This document shows, piece after piece, positions 9,112 to 17,343 of a stretch of DNA of 64,000 bases. The translations under genes were made by a program, and so were the position numbers. The notes beneath the pieces are model-generated. The model did no database searches and had not been told where the DNA came from. It saw nothing but the letters and a program-made list of their open reading frames with translations. Source of the DNA: UBA6244 sp965140775 (GTDB lineage Bacteria; Bacteroidota; Bacteroidia; Bacteroidales; F082); NCBI GenBank assembly GCA_965140775.1, contig OZ223471.1:2108001-2172000 (forward strand). Reading direction: 5' to 3'. Every line of letters begins with the position of its first letter. Position 1 is the first letter of the stretch.

Positions 9112-10071
9112 TCAGTTGATGATTGATACCTGTGTGCTGTCTGCCAAATCATAAGCCCCACGGCTGATGATCTGATCGGTGGGTTGGAGGTTTGGGGCAA
9201 GTATTTCCACCAATGAGTCGTTTGAAATACCGATTGAAACGGGCACCTGCACGGCTATATTGATTGAATCATTTGAAAAACCTGTGGATTTGGATGATCG
9301 CGAGGCCATATCCTTGGCAATGATTTTCATTACCCAGAAATGGGTTTGTGTTTCGTCGCACATCACTGCCGACTTAGGTAAGAGCTTGGTTTGTATGCTT
9401 GTGTGGAAAAAATGAACCAGCAAATTCAGGTTTTCAGGTAGCAAACGGGTAGTCTGCGGTGCAATCAAAACGCTCAAGGTTTGATTTGCCTGTTCAATGG
9501 AAGGCAGCGACTGTAGCACCCGACCCGAAAATTGGTCGTTATCCGGAAGCACAATGGTAACCGTTGCATCTTTTTTTGCGAGGTCTGAAAAACCAAAGGG
9601 AATAGCTGCCTGAATCAACATGTTTTGCTGATCTACCATGGTGCACAGGTTGCTGCCCTCGGCCACAAAACCCCCGGCGTCGGGGTAAACAAGTTCGGTG
9701 ATGATGCCTTCAGCCGGCGCCAATATTTTAATGATCCCCATGGAATGACTTCCCGGCTTATTGGTTTCCAAAGCCATGCCCTCGCGGGTTTGAAGCTCAA
9801 AAAGCACGTTGTTTTTGTTTACCTGATCGCCGTAGGAATGGATCACTTTTACCACATAACCGGAAATGGGGGAGGTGACGGTATTTTTTTTCAGGTAGCG
9901 GGTGCTGCCATTAAATTCCAGGCTGCTTTCGATGTTGCCCACGGTGATATGTGTTACAGAAACAGGTGTCAGTAGTTTCGAATCCTCTTGGTTCTCTGAT
10001 TTTTGCACACAACCACTCCATATAAATACAACAGTTGTCAGAAGGTAAAATGTTGCTTTTTTCATCTTCAA
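9112..10071 (-). CDS. RND efflux periplasmic adaptor (membrane-fusion protein), lipoprotein
   Basis: A 319-residue lipoprotein with lipobox ending at C21 (IWSGC). The mature chain has the beta-barrel/lipoyl/hairpin order of adaptor proteins: TVTSPISGYVVKVIHSYGDQV (biotinyl-lipoyl half, before and after the hairpin) and later AIPFGFSDLAKKDATVTIVL. The coiled-coil hairpin is short compared with AcrA. It should bridge the RND pump to the TolC-like channel. Four bases separate it from the upstream outer-membrane gene and one base from the downstream permease, so the three are co-transcribed. Confidence 0.85.
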   Translation of the reverse strand: MKMKKATFYLLTTVVFIWSGCVQKSENQEDSKLLTPVSVTHITVGNIESSLEFNGSTRYLKKNTVTSPISGYVVKVIHSYGDQVNKNNVLFELQTREGMALETNKPGSHSMGIIKILAPAEGIITELVYPDAGGFVAEGSNLCTMVDQQNMLIQAAIPFGFSDLAKKDATVTIVLPDNDQFSGRVLQSLPSIEQANQTLSVLIAPQTTRLLPENLNLLVHFFHTSIQTKLLPKSAVMCDETQTHFWVMKIIAKDMASRSSKSTGFSNDSINIAVQVPVSIGISNDSLVEILAPNLQPTDQIISRGAYDLADSTQVSIIN

Positions 10072-10074
10072 AAA

Positions 10075-11358
10075 TTAAAAATTCCAATAATTGTAAAGGT
10101 TGATTAACGCTTGTTTTTCCGTGGAAATGGTGATGGCCTCTTGCTTTTTTGAGGCCCTATCTTTCAGTAGGTTCTTCAATTCCATCACCGATACTTCGCC
10201 GAACATCAGCTCTCGTTCATATGCTGTTTTAAGTTCATCATAACGAGTCAGTTGATCTTCCACCATTGCAAGTCTGGTTTGTAATGACTCAATTTGGCGC
10301 AAAATTTTGGACTTCAACTGTCGGTTTTGGTTGATAAAATATTGTTTGTTGAATTGAATTTTCTCCAGATTGATTGTGGACTTATTACGTTGAAAATGAC
10401 GCTGATTTCCATCAAAAAGATTCCATGAGAGTGTCAAGCCTGTGCTGAATCCCAATCGGTCGAGGGTGGGTAAATAGGTTGCGTTAAGGCCCGCTTGAGC
10501 GAAAAAATGAACTTCGGGTTTGTATTTCATCTCAAATATCGACTGATCGGCTTCCACAGTCAAGCTGTCGAGGGTATATGACTTTAAAAACCCGGATGGT
10601 GTAGCCTTTTTGGGATGAATGAAAAAACTGCTGTCGACCAACCGGTCGGGTATGGAATCGTCGAGTCCGCAAATCAAGAGAAGATCGTAGAGGCTTGATT
10701 GGTAGGTTGCCAGGTAAACTTGATACGCCGTTTGGTAGGTGTCCACTTCCAGTTCCAACTGCATGAGGTCGGTTTGTTTGTAAATGGCTTGGTTTACCAG
10801 ATTTTTCATCACAGGCAGTTGGGCTTGCAGGTCTGTCAGCAATTTTTTGGCTGTCATGCTTTGTTTTTGTGCTCCTAAACAGATAATGTATTGATTGTTG
10901 ACCAGTTGCTCAATTTCATGAGCAGTGAGTATCAGGGTGTTTTGGTTTTGCTCCTGAACAAGGTTGGCCTTTTGTGTGTAAACTTGTTTACGTTTTCCGT
11001 TTAGAAGTGGCTGGTACAAATTCACACTTCCCTGATACTGACCCCCATCGGTGGAAGCCAAATCGTAACCATAATACTTGTTGGCACTTTCTGTGACCCA
11101 TTGAAAGCGGTACACGTCGTTGTCGTGCGACACAATGGGAGCAAACAAGATGCTCAGGTCGAAGTTGACTTCCGGCCTGGAGAGTATGTTGGTGATTTGT
11201 TGTAAGTCAATGGCTGTCAACTTGCTGTCGGTTTTGGCCTGATTCAACAACGGACTCCGTACTTTTGCCTGTGCCACGTAATAGGCCAGATCGTGGGGCT
11301 GTCCGGTCATGTGTACAAACCAAAAGCACAGCATGAGAATGGTGGAAAAGCGTTTCAT
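10075..11358 (-). CDS. TolC-family outer-membrane channel
   Basis: The ATG at 11358 gives a 427-residue product starting MKRFSTILMLCFWFVHMTGQ, a signal peptide. An ATG at 11379 would add seven residues and overlap the kinase gene further. Two related halves rich in long helices (for example LAYYVAQAKVRSPLLNQAK and the region around FFAQAGLNATYLPTL followed by GFSTGLTLSWNLFDG) are typical of outer-membrane efflux proteins, which form a trimeric barrel and periplasmic tunnel. Position between the kinase and the adaptor shows it is the exit channel of this RND system. Confidence 0.85.
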   Translation of the reverse strand: MKRFSTILMLCFWFVHMTGQPHDLAYYVAQAKVRSPLLNQAKTDSKLTAIDLQQITNILSRPEVNFDLSILFAPIVSHDNDVYRFQWVTESANKYYGYDLASTDGGQYQGSVNLYQPLLNGKRKQVYTQKANLVQEQNQNTLILTAHEIEQLVNNQYIICLGAQKQSMTAKKLLTDLQAQLPVMKNLVNQAIYKQTDLMQLELEVDTYQTAYQVYLATYQSSLYDLLLICGLDDSIPDRLVDSSFFIHPKKATPSGFLKSYTLDSLTVEADQSIFEMKYKPEVHFFAQAGLNATYLPTLDRLGFSTGLTLSWNLFDGNQRHFQRNKSTINLEKIQFNKQYFINQNRQLKSKILRQIESLQTRLAMVEDQLTRYDELKTAYERELMFGEVSVMELKNLLKDRASKKQEAITISTEKQALINLYNYWNF

Positions 11359-11368
11359 TTGAGCTGGT

Positions 11369-12610
11369 TTACAATTCATGTATTATCTTGAAGCAATGGA
11401 GATTACCCTGGCTATACCGAATGGAGAGGTGGTGTGTTTGGCAAATATTTTTCACAAGTGCCAGTCCCAGACCGTAGGATTTGGAGTTTCCTTTGGTAAA
11501 CCGGTCGAAAATATTCTTGTCGTTCAGGTTGTTGGAAGCACCTGTATTACAGATGGTTATTTCTGATTCAGAGATATGTATATCGATGGTTCCTTCAGGT
11601 TGGTTGTGATGAATTGCGTTGGAAATCAGGTTGCCCACGAGTATTTCGGCCAGTTGCTCATGCATGGCAACCATAAAGTTGGACTTTTCCTCCACTTGCA
11701 ACCGAATATTTTTGGCCTCCATGAGTGGGGTATATTCTGATAAAACTTTCCGAATGACGCCATTAAGGATGATGGTTGTTTGTTCCGAAAACTGGTTGTT
11801 TTCGATTTTTGTGAGAAGAATGAGGTTGCGGTTGAGCGTCGAGAGTTGTTTTACACTGCGGATGGTGTTGGCAACCAGATGGAAAGACGCTTCCGACAGG
11901 TCTTGTTGCAGCAGTTCTTCCAAGTTGAGCAACATCACGCTCAGCGGGGTTTGAATTTCATGGGAAGCGTTTTCCGTAAATTCTTTCATGAGATTGTAGT
12001 CGTTTTTAAGCTTCTCTGTCAGCTTTTTTACCACCCGGTTGAGTCGGTCGAATTCTTCGATGTTGGAATATGTTAAAGCGAGGATGGTATTTTCTGTAAA
12101 GTTATAATTTTCAATGATTTTCAGGTTGGTTTCGAAATCCTTCCACACGGTTTTGTTTAGTTTTCGGTTGGTCAGCATGGAAATACCCAAGGCTGTCAGC
12201 ATCAGGATAAAGAGCGACACCCCCAGAATCAGGATCAGGTCTTCATCTTCCAAGGTCGATTGTCGGAGTTTGATTATATAAAGTTTCCCGTTGATATTCA
12301 ATTCGTTGGCGTATTCCAAAAAGGGTTCGTATTCATTTTCCAGTTCATTTTTAATGTAAATAATCGTGTAGGTTGGCTCCGGGAGAGTGGATTTTGAAAC
12401 CGGATACACCTCTATTAAAGGGTAAAGGTCTGGAAGATTGCCGGTTTCCCGAATTTGCTGAACCACCAGATATTCTTTATTGACCAGATTTTCCTTGCTT
12501 TCGCTGATGATTATGGCCTTGAGTAAAAAATACCCGGCAATGGAGATTACGATGAGGATCGTAGAAAGCAGGATGAAATTGGTGCGGTTTATTTTGGTTA
12601 GAAATTTCAT
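11369..12610 (-). CDS. Sensor histidine kinase of the efflux operon
   Basis: A 413-residue inner-membrane kinase. TM1 spans about 11-33, a periplasmic sensor region about 34-123, TM2 about 124-146. The dimerisation box FTENASHEIQTPLSV carries the phosphorylated H217. The ATPase domain shows ILVGNLISNAIHHN (N box), ITICNTG and YGLGLALVKNICQ (G box). Its ATG overlaps the stop of the response-regulator gene by 4 bp (ATGA). It probably senses an envelope signal and controls the pump genes downstream (inference from context). Confidence 0.92.
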   Translation of the reverse strand: MKFLTKINRTNFILLSTILIVISIAGYFLLKAIIISESKENLVNKEYLVVQQIRETGNLPDLYPLIEVYPVSKSTLPEPTYTIIYIKNELENEYEPFLEYANELNINGKLYIIKLRQSTLEDEDLILILGVSLFILMLTALGISMLTNRKLNKTVWKDFETNLKIIENYNFTENTILALTYSNIEEFDRLNRVVKKLTEKLKNDYNLMKEFTENASHEIQTPLSVMLLNLEELLQQDLSEASFHLVANTIRSVKQLSTLNRNLILLTKIENNQFSEQTTIILNGVIRKVLSEYTPLMEAKNIRLQVEEKSNFMVAMHEQLAEILVGNLISNAIHHNQPEGTIDIHISESEITICNTGASNNLNDKNIFDRFTKGNSKSYGLGLALVKNICQTHHLSIRYSQGNLHCFKIIHEL

Positions 12611-13284
12611 TTGTCGGTAAATTTATATCCCATTCCGTAGATGGTTTTGATGTAATCGACACCGCCCGCCGATTTGATTTTTCTACGGATATTGTTGAGA
12701 TGGGTGTAGATAAAGTCAAAATTGTCAGCCAGATCAATGTTGTCGTCCCACAGGTGTTCGGCAATAATTTCTTTGGTAAGCACGCGGTTTTTGTTCACCA
12801 TAAAATACAAAATCAAATCATATTCTTTTTTTGTAAAAGGAATTTCCACTCCGTTCACCTCAATGGATTTACTGTCGGTATTCACCGAAATCTCATTGAA
12901 AGTTAGGATGTTACTTCCAAAAAATTTCCTTCTTCGGAGGAGTGCTTTAATTCGCGAATTGAGTTCACTCAATTGAAAAGGCTTGGTCATATAATCATCC
13001 GCACCTAAGTCGAGGCCGGCAATTTTGTCATCAAGGGAATTTTTTGCCGAAATAATGATGACCCCTGCCCGTTGTTGATATTTGTTGATGGGTTGGAGCA
13101 GTTCTATGCCATTTCCATCAGGCAATCCGATGTCGAGCAGAATCAGGTCGTACTCATAGATACAGAGTTTTTCTTCGGCCTTAATAAAGTTTTCAGCCAG
13201 TTCACATATGTAGTGCTCTTTGGTGAGGTAGTTGCTGATGGCGATGAGCAATTCGACGTTGTCCTCTATGATCAGGATTTTCAT
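12607..13284 (-). CDS. OmpR-type response regulator of the efflux operon
   Basis: The ATG at 13284 yields 225 residues starting MKILIIEDNVELL; nine more codons upstream are open but do not fit the receiver domain. The receiver has the acidic pair E7/D8, the phospho-acceptor D51 (LILLDIGLPDGNG) and the conserved lysine in DDYMTKPF. The C-terminal winged helix shows LTKEIIAEHLWDD and RRKIKSAGGVDYIKTIYGMG, the OmpR/PhoB DNA-binding signature. It heads the five-gene run regulator-kinase-TolC-adaptor-RND and is the likely activator of that operon. Confidence 0.93.
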   Translation of the reverse strand: MKILIIEDNVELLIAISNYLTKEHYICELAENFIKAEEKLCIYEYDLILLDIGLPDGNGIELLQPINKYQQRAGVIIISAKNSLDDKIAGLDLGADDYMTKPFQLSELNSRIKALLRRRKFFGSNILTFNEISVNTDSKSIEVNGVEIPFTKKEYDLILYFMVNKNRVLTKEIIAEHLWDDNIDLADNFDFIYTHLNNIRRKIKSAGGVDYIKTIYGMGYKFTDK

Positions 13285-13469
13285 GTGGCAAAGTTGCGGT
13301 TTAATTCTCAAGTAAATCTAAAGATAATTTTCGTTCAAGAGAGCTCTCTAAAGGTTTTCAGGGCAAGTGTTCCACCCGGAAGGCTTTCGGGGAAGGGATC
13401 AAATATTTGGTTGTTAGTGTGTTATGAAGTTGTTATTTAATTCACTAGTCCTTAATTCCTGCTTCTAAC

Positions 13470-13585
13470 TTCAAGCGTGGACGCTTGAATCTGTCGAAAA
13501 GTAACCGCTGAGCCTGCTTCACGCGTCCACGTATGAACCTGTTGAATAGATAATACTAATCCTGCTTCAAGCGTCCACACTTGAA
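13470..13585. repeat. Cluster of dispersed palindromic repeats
   Basis: TTCAAGCGTGGACGCTTGAA at 13470-13489 is a perfect palindrome with a two-base centre. A decayed copy lies at 13518-13537 and a near-perfect copy, in the complementary orientation, at 13566-13585 (one base changed in an arm). The same 20-mer occurs twice more at 54235-54254 and 54368-54387. This is a dispersed intergenic element family. Function is unknown; hairpins of this type can act on mRNA ends or be mobilised by REP-associated transposases. Confidence 0.85.
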
Positions 13586-13650
13586 GCAACTTTTTAAAAT
13601 TGGACTTGTCGGCAACGTAAGGCACCTTTAGGGATTCAGGGGTTCATGAA

Positions 13651-13770
13651 CGCGACGAGATTATCAATATCTACAAGGAGGCCTCTCCCGTAGAAAAAAC
13701 CGGTATGCTTAACATCATGCGCGAAGTGGATCCGCCAAATGGCACGCGCTACGAGATGGTGAATGAGTAA
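13651..13770 (+). pseudogene. porD: Orphan 3' fragment of porD (right direct repeat)
   Basis: These 120 bp repeat codons 260-298 and the stop of porD, with one synonymous change. In the porD frame the upstream sequence reaches a stop (TAA at 13618) with no start codon, so this is not an expressed gene. The fragment is bounded exactly at its end by the stop codon, as is the left copy. It marks a rearrangement junction: either an insertion of the intervening 8.3 kb into the porD end, or a duplication. Confidence 0.9.
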
Positions 13771-13861
13771 AACTTTTAAGGGTTCTGATTGTTTTCCTTA
13801 AATCCTGCCTGCCGGAAAATCTCAATAATTCTTCTTGCCCTTGTGGAGAATAAATACAGGA

Positions 13862-13891
13862 TTGATAGACAACCAATTTGCCTTATTTTTG
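13862..13891 (+). promoter_or_regulatory. Promoter for the C10 peptidase gene
   Basis: A -33-like TTG (13862-13864) is followed after 19 bp by the -7 box TATTTTTG (13884-13891). The gene begins at 13934, leaving a leader of about 40 nt. Confidence 0.45.
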
Positions 13892-13933
13892 TCCTATTGT
13901 CATTGAACCAATTATTCATGATAAAAGCACAAA

Positions 13934-15460
13934 ATGAAAAATCAAGTACCTTACCTCAAGGGCAATGATTTGGTTACAAAAAAATCTCTTTCACCAAAAT
14001 GTATTGCCATCTTCATGTTTCTGTTTGGTTGGTTATTGCTGACTAACAGCGCCTTAGTTTTTTCTCAATCCGTAGATGTGGAGACCGCCCATCAAGTGGC
14101 TCATACGTGGTTGATGCAACGTGCCGAAAAAAAGGATATCTATTTGATACAACCAGCACATCCGGTACAAAATGATCAAGGGGTGCTGGCTTATGTTTTC
14201 GCCCTGAAACCTGCTGGATATGTTGTGGTATCGGCAGATATGCGACTTGTTCCTGTTTTAGCCTATTCTTATCATTCTGAATACCAGGTGGAAAGCTTGA
14301 ATGAAAATCCGTTGGAGGAACTTATCATCGCTGATTTGTCTAACCGTTTAGTCAATTTGACAAGAACAGCCGTTGATACGTCGCAACCTTATATTCAACA
14401 GTGGGAGCAACTCCTCATGGGGGTTAATCAAACACGTTTTTTTGAACAATGGCCTCCTGTGGGGACAACCTCCTCAGGTGGGTGGGTTGAATCAAACTAC
14501 AACCAAACGTCCCCTTACAATATTTTCTGCCCTATGGATTTGGTGGCCAATCAACGTAGTTTGGCGGGATGTCCTTCAGTTGCCATGGCCATGATAGTTG
14601 ACTACACCAACACCCTGAATGGTACACAGCTCGATGAAACGGATGCCTACTACCACAACTATGGTGGAAATCGTTATTGGATTGATGCCGATCATGTGGC
14701 ATTCGATTTTTTATCCTTTCCGGAAATCAATCAATATTTTGAATCGATTACAGAAAAATACAACAACAACGAACAAATAAATGCTGAGGAGAAAGCGGCA
14801 CTGATTTTTGGTTGTGGGATTGCGGCGCGTCAGGTATATGGAAGTGGTGGTTCGGGAACATTTGGTGTGGATCAGGCATTCGAGGCCTATCAGCGTTTTG
14901 GTTACATTGATTCACGTCTGGTAGATGATACCGACACCTCCTTTTATACTCAGATGAAACATAATATCATGCAAGCCATGCCGGTTCATTTAGCTTTGTT
15001 ACAATCCGGTGCCTCCGGAGGGCACAACGTAGTAGCTGATGGATATAATACCGACGACTATTACCACATCAACTTCGGTTGGGGCGGATCTTACAACGGT
15101 TGGTACCATGTGCCGGATGACCTTCCTTATAGTCTGACTATTTTGGAGGGAGCTGTAATGGATATTGGCGCCAGGCAGGTGGGCCTGAATGATCTTAAAC
15201 AACGAACCACTGAGAGGATTAATATATCTCCCAATCCATGTACCTCATTCACCCAATTAACCTTCGAGTTGAAAGATTCAGGTTTTGTGGCCATTGAGTT
15301 GTATTCATTGAATGGTATGTTTATGGAGCAGGTTTTTCAGGGGAATTTGTTGTCAGGAAATAATAAATTGGACATGAATGAGATTCCTGAACAGGGATGT
15401 TACCTCATCGTAATTCGTACAGATCATGAGTTGATCACCCAAAAATTGGTAGTCTTGTAG
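13934..15460 (+). CDS. Secreted C10-family cysteine peptidase with T9SS sorting tail
   Basis: A 508-residue exported protein; the hydrophobic leader spans about 24-45 and ends VFSQS. An ATG at residue 28 could be the true start. The propeptide-like region shows a Spi/PepSY-like YVVVSADMRLVPVLAYS (about 96-112). The catalytic domain has the nucleophile C213 in SLAGCPSVAMAM and H364 in SGGHNVVADGY, with INFGWGGSYNGWY after it, as in streptopain/interpain. The last 80 residues (INISPNPCTS, then a terminal QKLVVL) form a type A C-terminal domain that directs export by the T9SS. It probably degrades extracellular protein. Confidence 0.9.
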   Translation: MKNQVPYLKGNDLVTKKSLSPKCIAIFMFLFGWLLLTNSALVFSQSVDVETAHQVAHTWLMQRAEKKDIYLIQPAHPVQNDQGVLAYVFALKPAGYVVVSADMRLVPVLAYSYHSEYQVESLNENPLEELIIADLSNRLVNLTRTAVDTSQPYIQQWEQLLMGVNQTRFFEQWPPVGTTSSGGWVESNYNQTSPYNIFCPMDLVANQRSLAGCPSVAMAMIVDYTNTLNGTQLDETDAYYHNYGGNRYWIDADHVAFDFLSFPEINQYFESITEKYNNNEQINAEEKAALIFGCGIAARQVYGSGGSGTFGVDQAFEAYQRFGYIDSRLVDDTDTSFYTQMKHNIMQAMPVHLALLQSGASGGHNVVADGYNTDDYYHINFGWGGSYNGWYHVPDDLPYSLTILEGAVMDIGARQVGLNDLKQRTTERINISPNPCTSFTQLTFELKDSGFVAIELYSLNGMFMEQVFQGNLLSGNNKLDMNEIPEQGCYLIVIRTDHELITQKLVVL

Positions 15461-15523
15461 AAAACCTTGATTAGCCATATTGAGTACCACAGAATGAATA
15501 ACGGAGCGTTTTGGCTTTCCAAT

Positions 15524-17185
15524 TTATCGTACACCGGTCTCTTTCTTCCAAACCCGTTTTAAGTTTAGCATATTCATGGGATTGGTGGTGAGCCCGTGGA
15601 CATTATTCTGAACAATTCGCACCGATTCATCATAATACAATACCACCACCGGCGATTCTTCCATGATCAGGCTGTCAAGTTGACGGTAGCGTATGGTTCT
15701 GCGTAAGGGGTTGTTTTCCAGCATGGTGATTCGGTAGAGCGAGTCGTAAGTAGCATTGGAAAAATGGGTGTAATTGGGTCCTTGGGGAGCAAAATTTTCT
15801 GAAAAAAACAACGACAGGTAGTTTTCCTCATCCGGGTAGTCGGCAATCCACGATGCCCTGAAAAATGGCAGTTTGCTTTGTGCTTTCATTTCACGAACCG
15901 ACGCCGGAGGAGATACCTCTACCATGATGGTGAGCCCGATTTCCTGCCATTGTGCCTGGGCAAACTTAATCAGGTCGAGGTAGTCGGGGGTGGTGATGAG
16001 TTTGATGGGTGGCACCGGATGTTGCGCATCAAAACCGGCTTCCCGAAGGAGTTCTTTGGCCTTTTCGGGTTGAAAATCATAACCATATCCGGCGTTTTGG
16101 TCATGCGCGGGCATGCCCTTGGGGATAATGCCCACGGTGCCCGGTGTGCCAATGTTATTCCGTAAATACCGGAGCATCTTTGTGCGATCGAATCCATAAT
16201 TTAATGCCTGTCGCACTTGTTTCCGGGCTAGAGGGCTTGTTTTCACCACCGGCAGCGAAGTGTCCACCAGAATGGCTAAGTATTCGGTGTTTAAAAATGG
16301 TTGCCCCTGCAACTGAAATCGATGGCTGTACTTGGCTTTTAGCTCACCTGATTTGTTCAACAACTCGTCTTTGTACGAAGGGTCTATCCCCGACATAAAA
16401 TCGAAATTGCCTTTGGCAAATTCCATGAAGGCGGTCATTTTATCAATCAGAAACGAGATGGCTACCCCATCCAATATGGGAAGGGACGAATCGCCTGATT
16501 TCTCAAAGTAGTTGGGGTTGCGTTTGAGTACTAACTTGATGTTTTCCACCCAGTTCTGCATTTGAAAGGGACCTGTTCCCACCGGGTGGGTGCGGAAATC
16601 CTTGCCGTAATAGGTCACCACTTCTTCCGGAATAACCGAACAATAGGGCATGCTCAGAATGCTTAAAAATGGTGGAAAGGGCTGAGTAAGATGAATGGAC
16701 AAGGTGCTGTCGTTCAAGGCGTAAATTTGCGGCACCCCATCGTTCATTTTTACGTTGGCGAGCACCCAGGCACCCGGAGAGGCAGTTTTGGGGTCGAGCA
16801 ATCGTTGCAGGCTGTATGCCGCATCTCCGGCGGTTACTGTTCTGGTTTTACTGTCGAAAACAGGGTTTGAATGAAAATGAACATCCTTGCGCAGATGGAA
16901 AATATAGGTGAGGCCATCCTCCGAAATGTCCCAACTTCGCGCAATGGACGGTTTTACCAGCAAACTGTCGTCGAGTTGTACCAGCCCATTGTACAATTGA
17001 TTGCAAACCCAGGTGTGTGCCTGATCGCGGGCAAAGGCAGGGTCGAGGGTGACCAGTCCGGCCGACTCATTGTATTTGAAAATCTGTTTGTCAATCTCCT
17101 GATTGGGTTGGCCACAACTCCACAGAGCCATTACCACACTGAGCAACAGAAATTTGAAAAAATATGAAACAGATTTGGTGTTCAA
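15524..17185 (-). CDS. Peptide/nickel-type ABC transporter substrate-binding lipoprotein
   Basis: A 553-residue family 5 solute-binding protein. The leader ends in a lipobox at C24 (LWSC), so it is lipid-anchored. The family signature region is visible as the stretch from GLVTLDPAFARDQAHTWV through LVKPSIARSWDISEDGLTYI. The substrate cleft would be formed by the two lobes typical of OppA/DppA. No permease or ATPase gene is adjacent, so the transporter partners must be elsewhere. It lies back to back with the M1 aminopeptidase gene, which would produce the kind of peptides it may bind (inference). Confidence 0.88.
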   Translation of the reverse strand: MNTKSVSYFFKFLLLSVVMALWSCGQPNQEIDKQIFKYNESAGLVTLDPAFARDQAHTWVCNQLYNGLVQLDDSLLVKPSIARSWDISEDGLTYIFHLRKDVHFHSNPVFDSKTRTVTAGDAAYSLQRLLDPKTASPGAWVLANVKMNDGVPQIYALNDSTLSIHLTQPFPPFLSILSMPYCSVIPEEVVTYYGKDFRTHPVGTGPFQMQNWVENIKLVLKRNPNYFEKSGDSSLPILDGVAISFLIDKMTAFMEFAKGNFDFMSGIDPSYKDELLNKSGELKAKYSHRFQLQGQPFLNTEYLAILVDTSLPVVKTSPLARKQVRQALNYGFDRTKMLRYLRNNIGTPGTVGIIPKGMPAHDQNAGYGYDFQPEKAKELLREAGFDAQHPVPPIKLITTPDYLDLIKFAQAQWQEIGLTIMVEVSPPASVREMKAQSKLPFFRASWIADYPDEENYLSLFFSENFAPQGPNYTHFSNATYDSLYRITMLENNPLRRTIRYRQLDSLIMEESPVVVLYYDESVRIVQNNVHGLTTNPMNMLNLKRVWKKETGVR

Positions 17186-17208
17186 TGGATAATATTATTT
17201 TATCTTTG
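17174..17208 (+). promoter_or_regulatory. Candidate promoter for the M1 aminopeptidase gene
   Basis: TTTG (17174-17177) and the -7 box TATCTTTG (17201-17208) are 23 bp apart. The leader to the ATG at 17344 would be about 130 nt. It overlaps the start of the divergent lipoprotein gene. Confidence 0.35.
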
Positions 17209-17343
17209 TGTAATACGAGTCAAAATTAACAAAACCCTGTCAGGAATTTTGCCCATGATTCAAAAATCAATTATTATTTGATAATCCATGCGCTATTTCT
17301 GATCTAATCCGGGACTTAAGTCCTTAAAAACAAATTAATACAC

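Noticed and set aside
9111..9200. 30-residue N-terminal extension of the RND pump
   Set aside because: It would lie inside the adaptor gene, and the family normally starts at the MEKFF helix.
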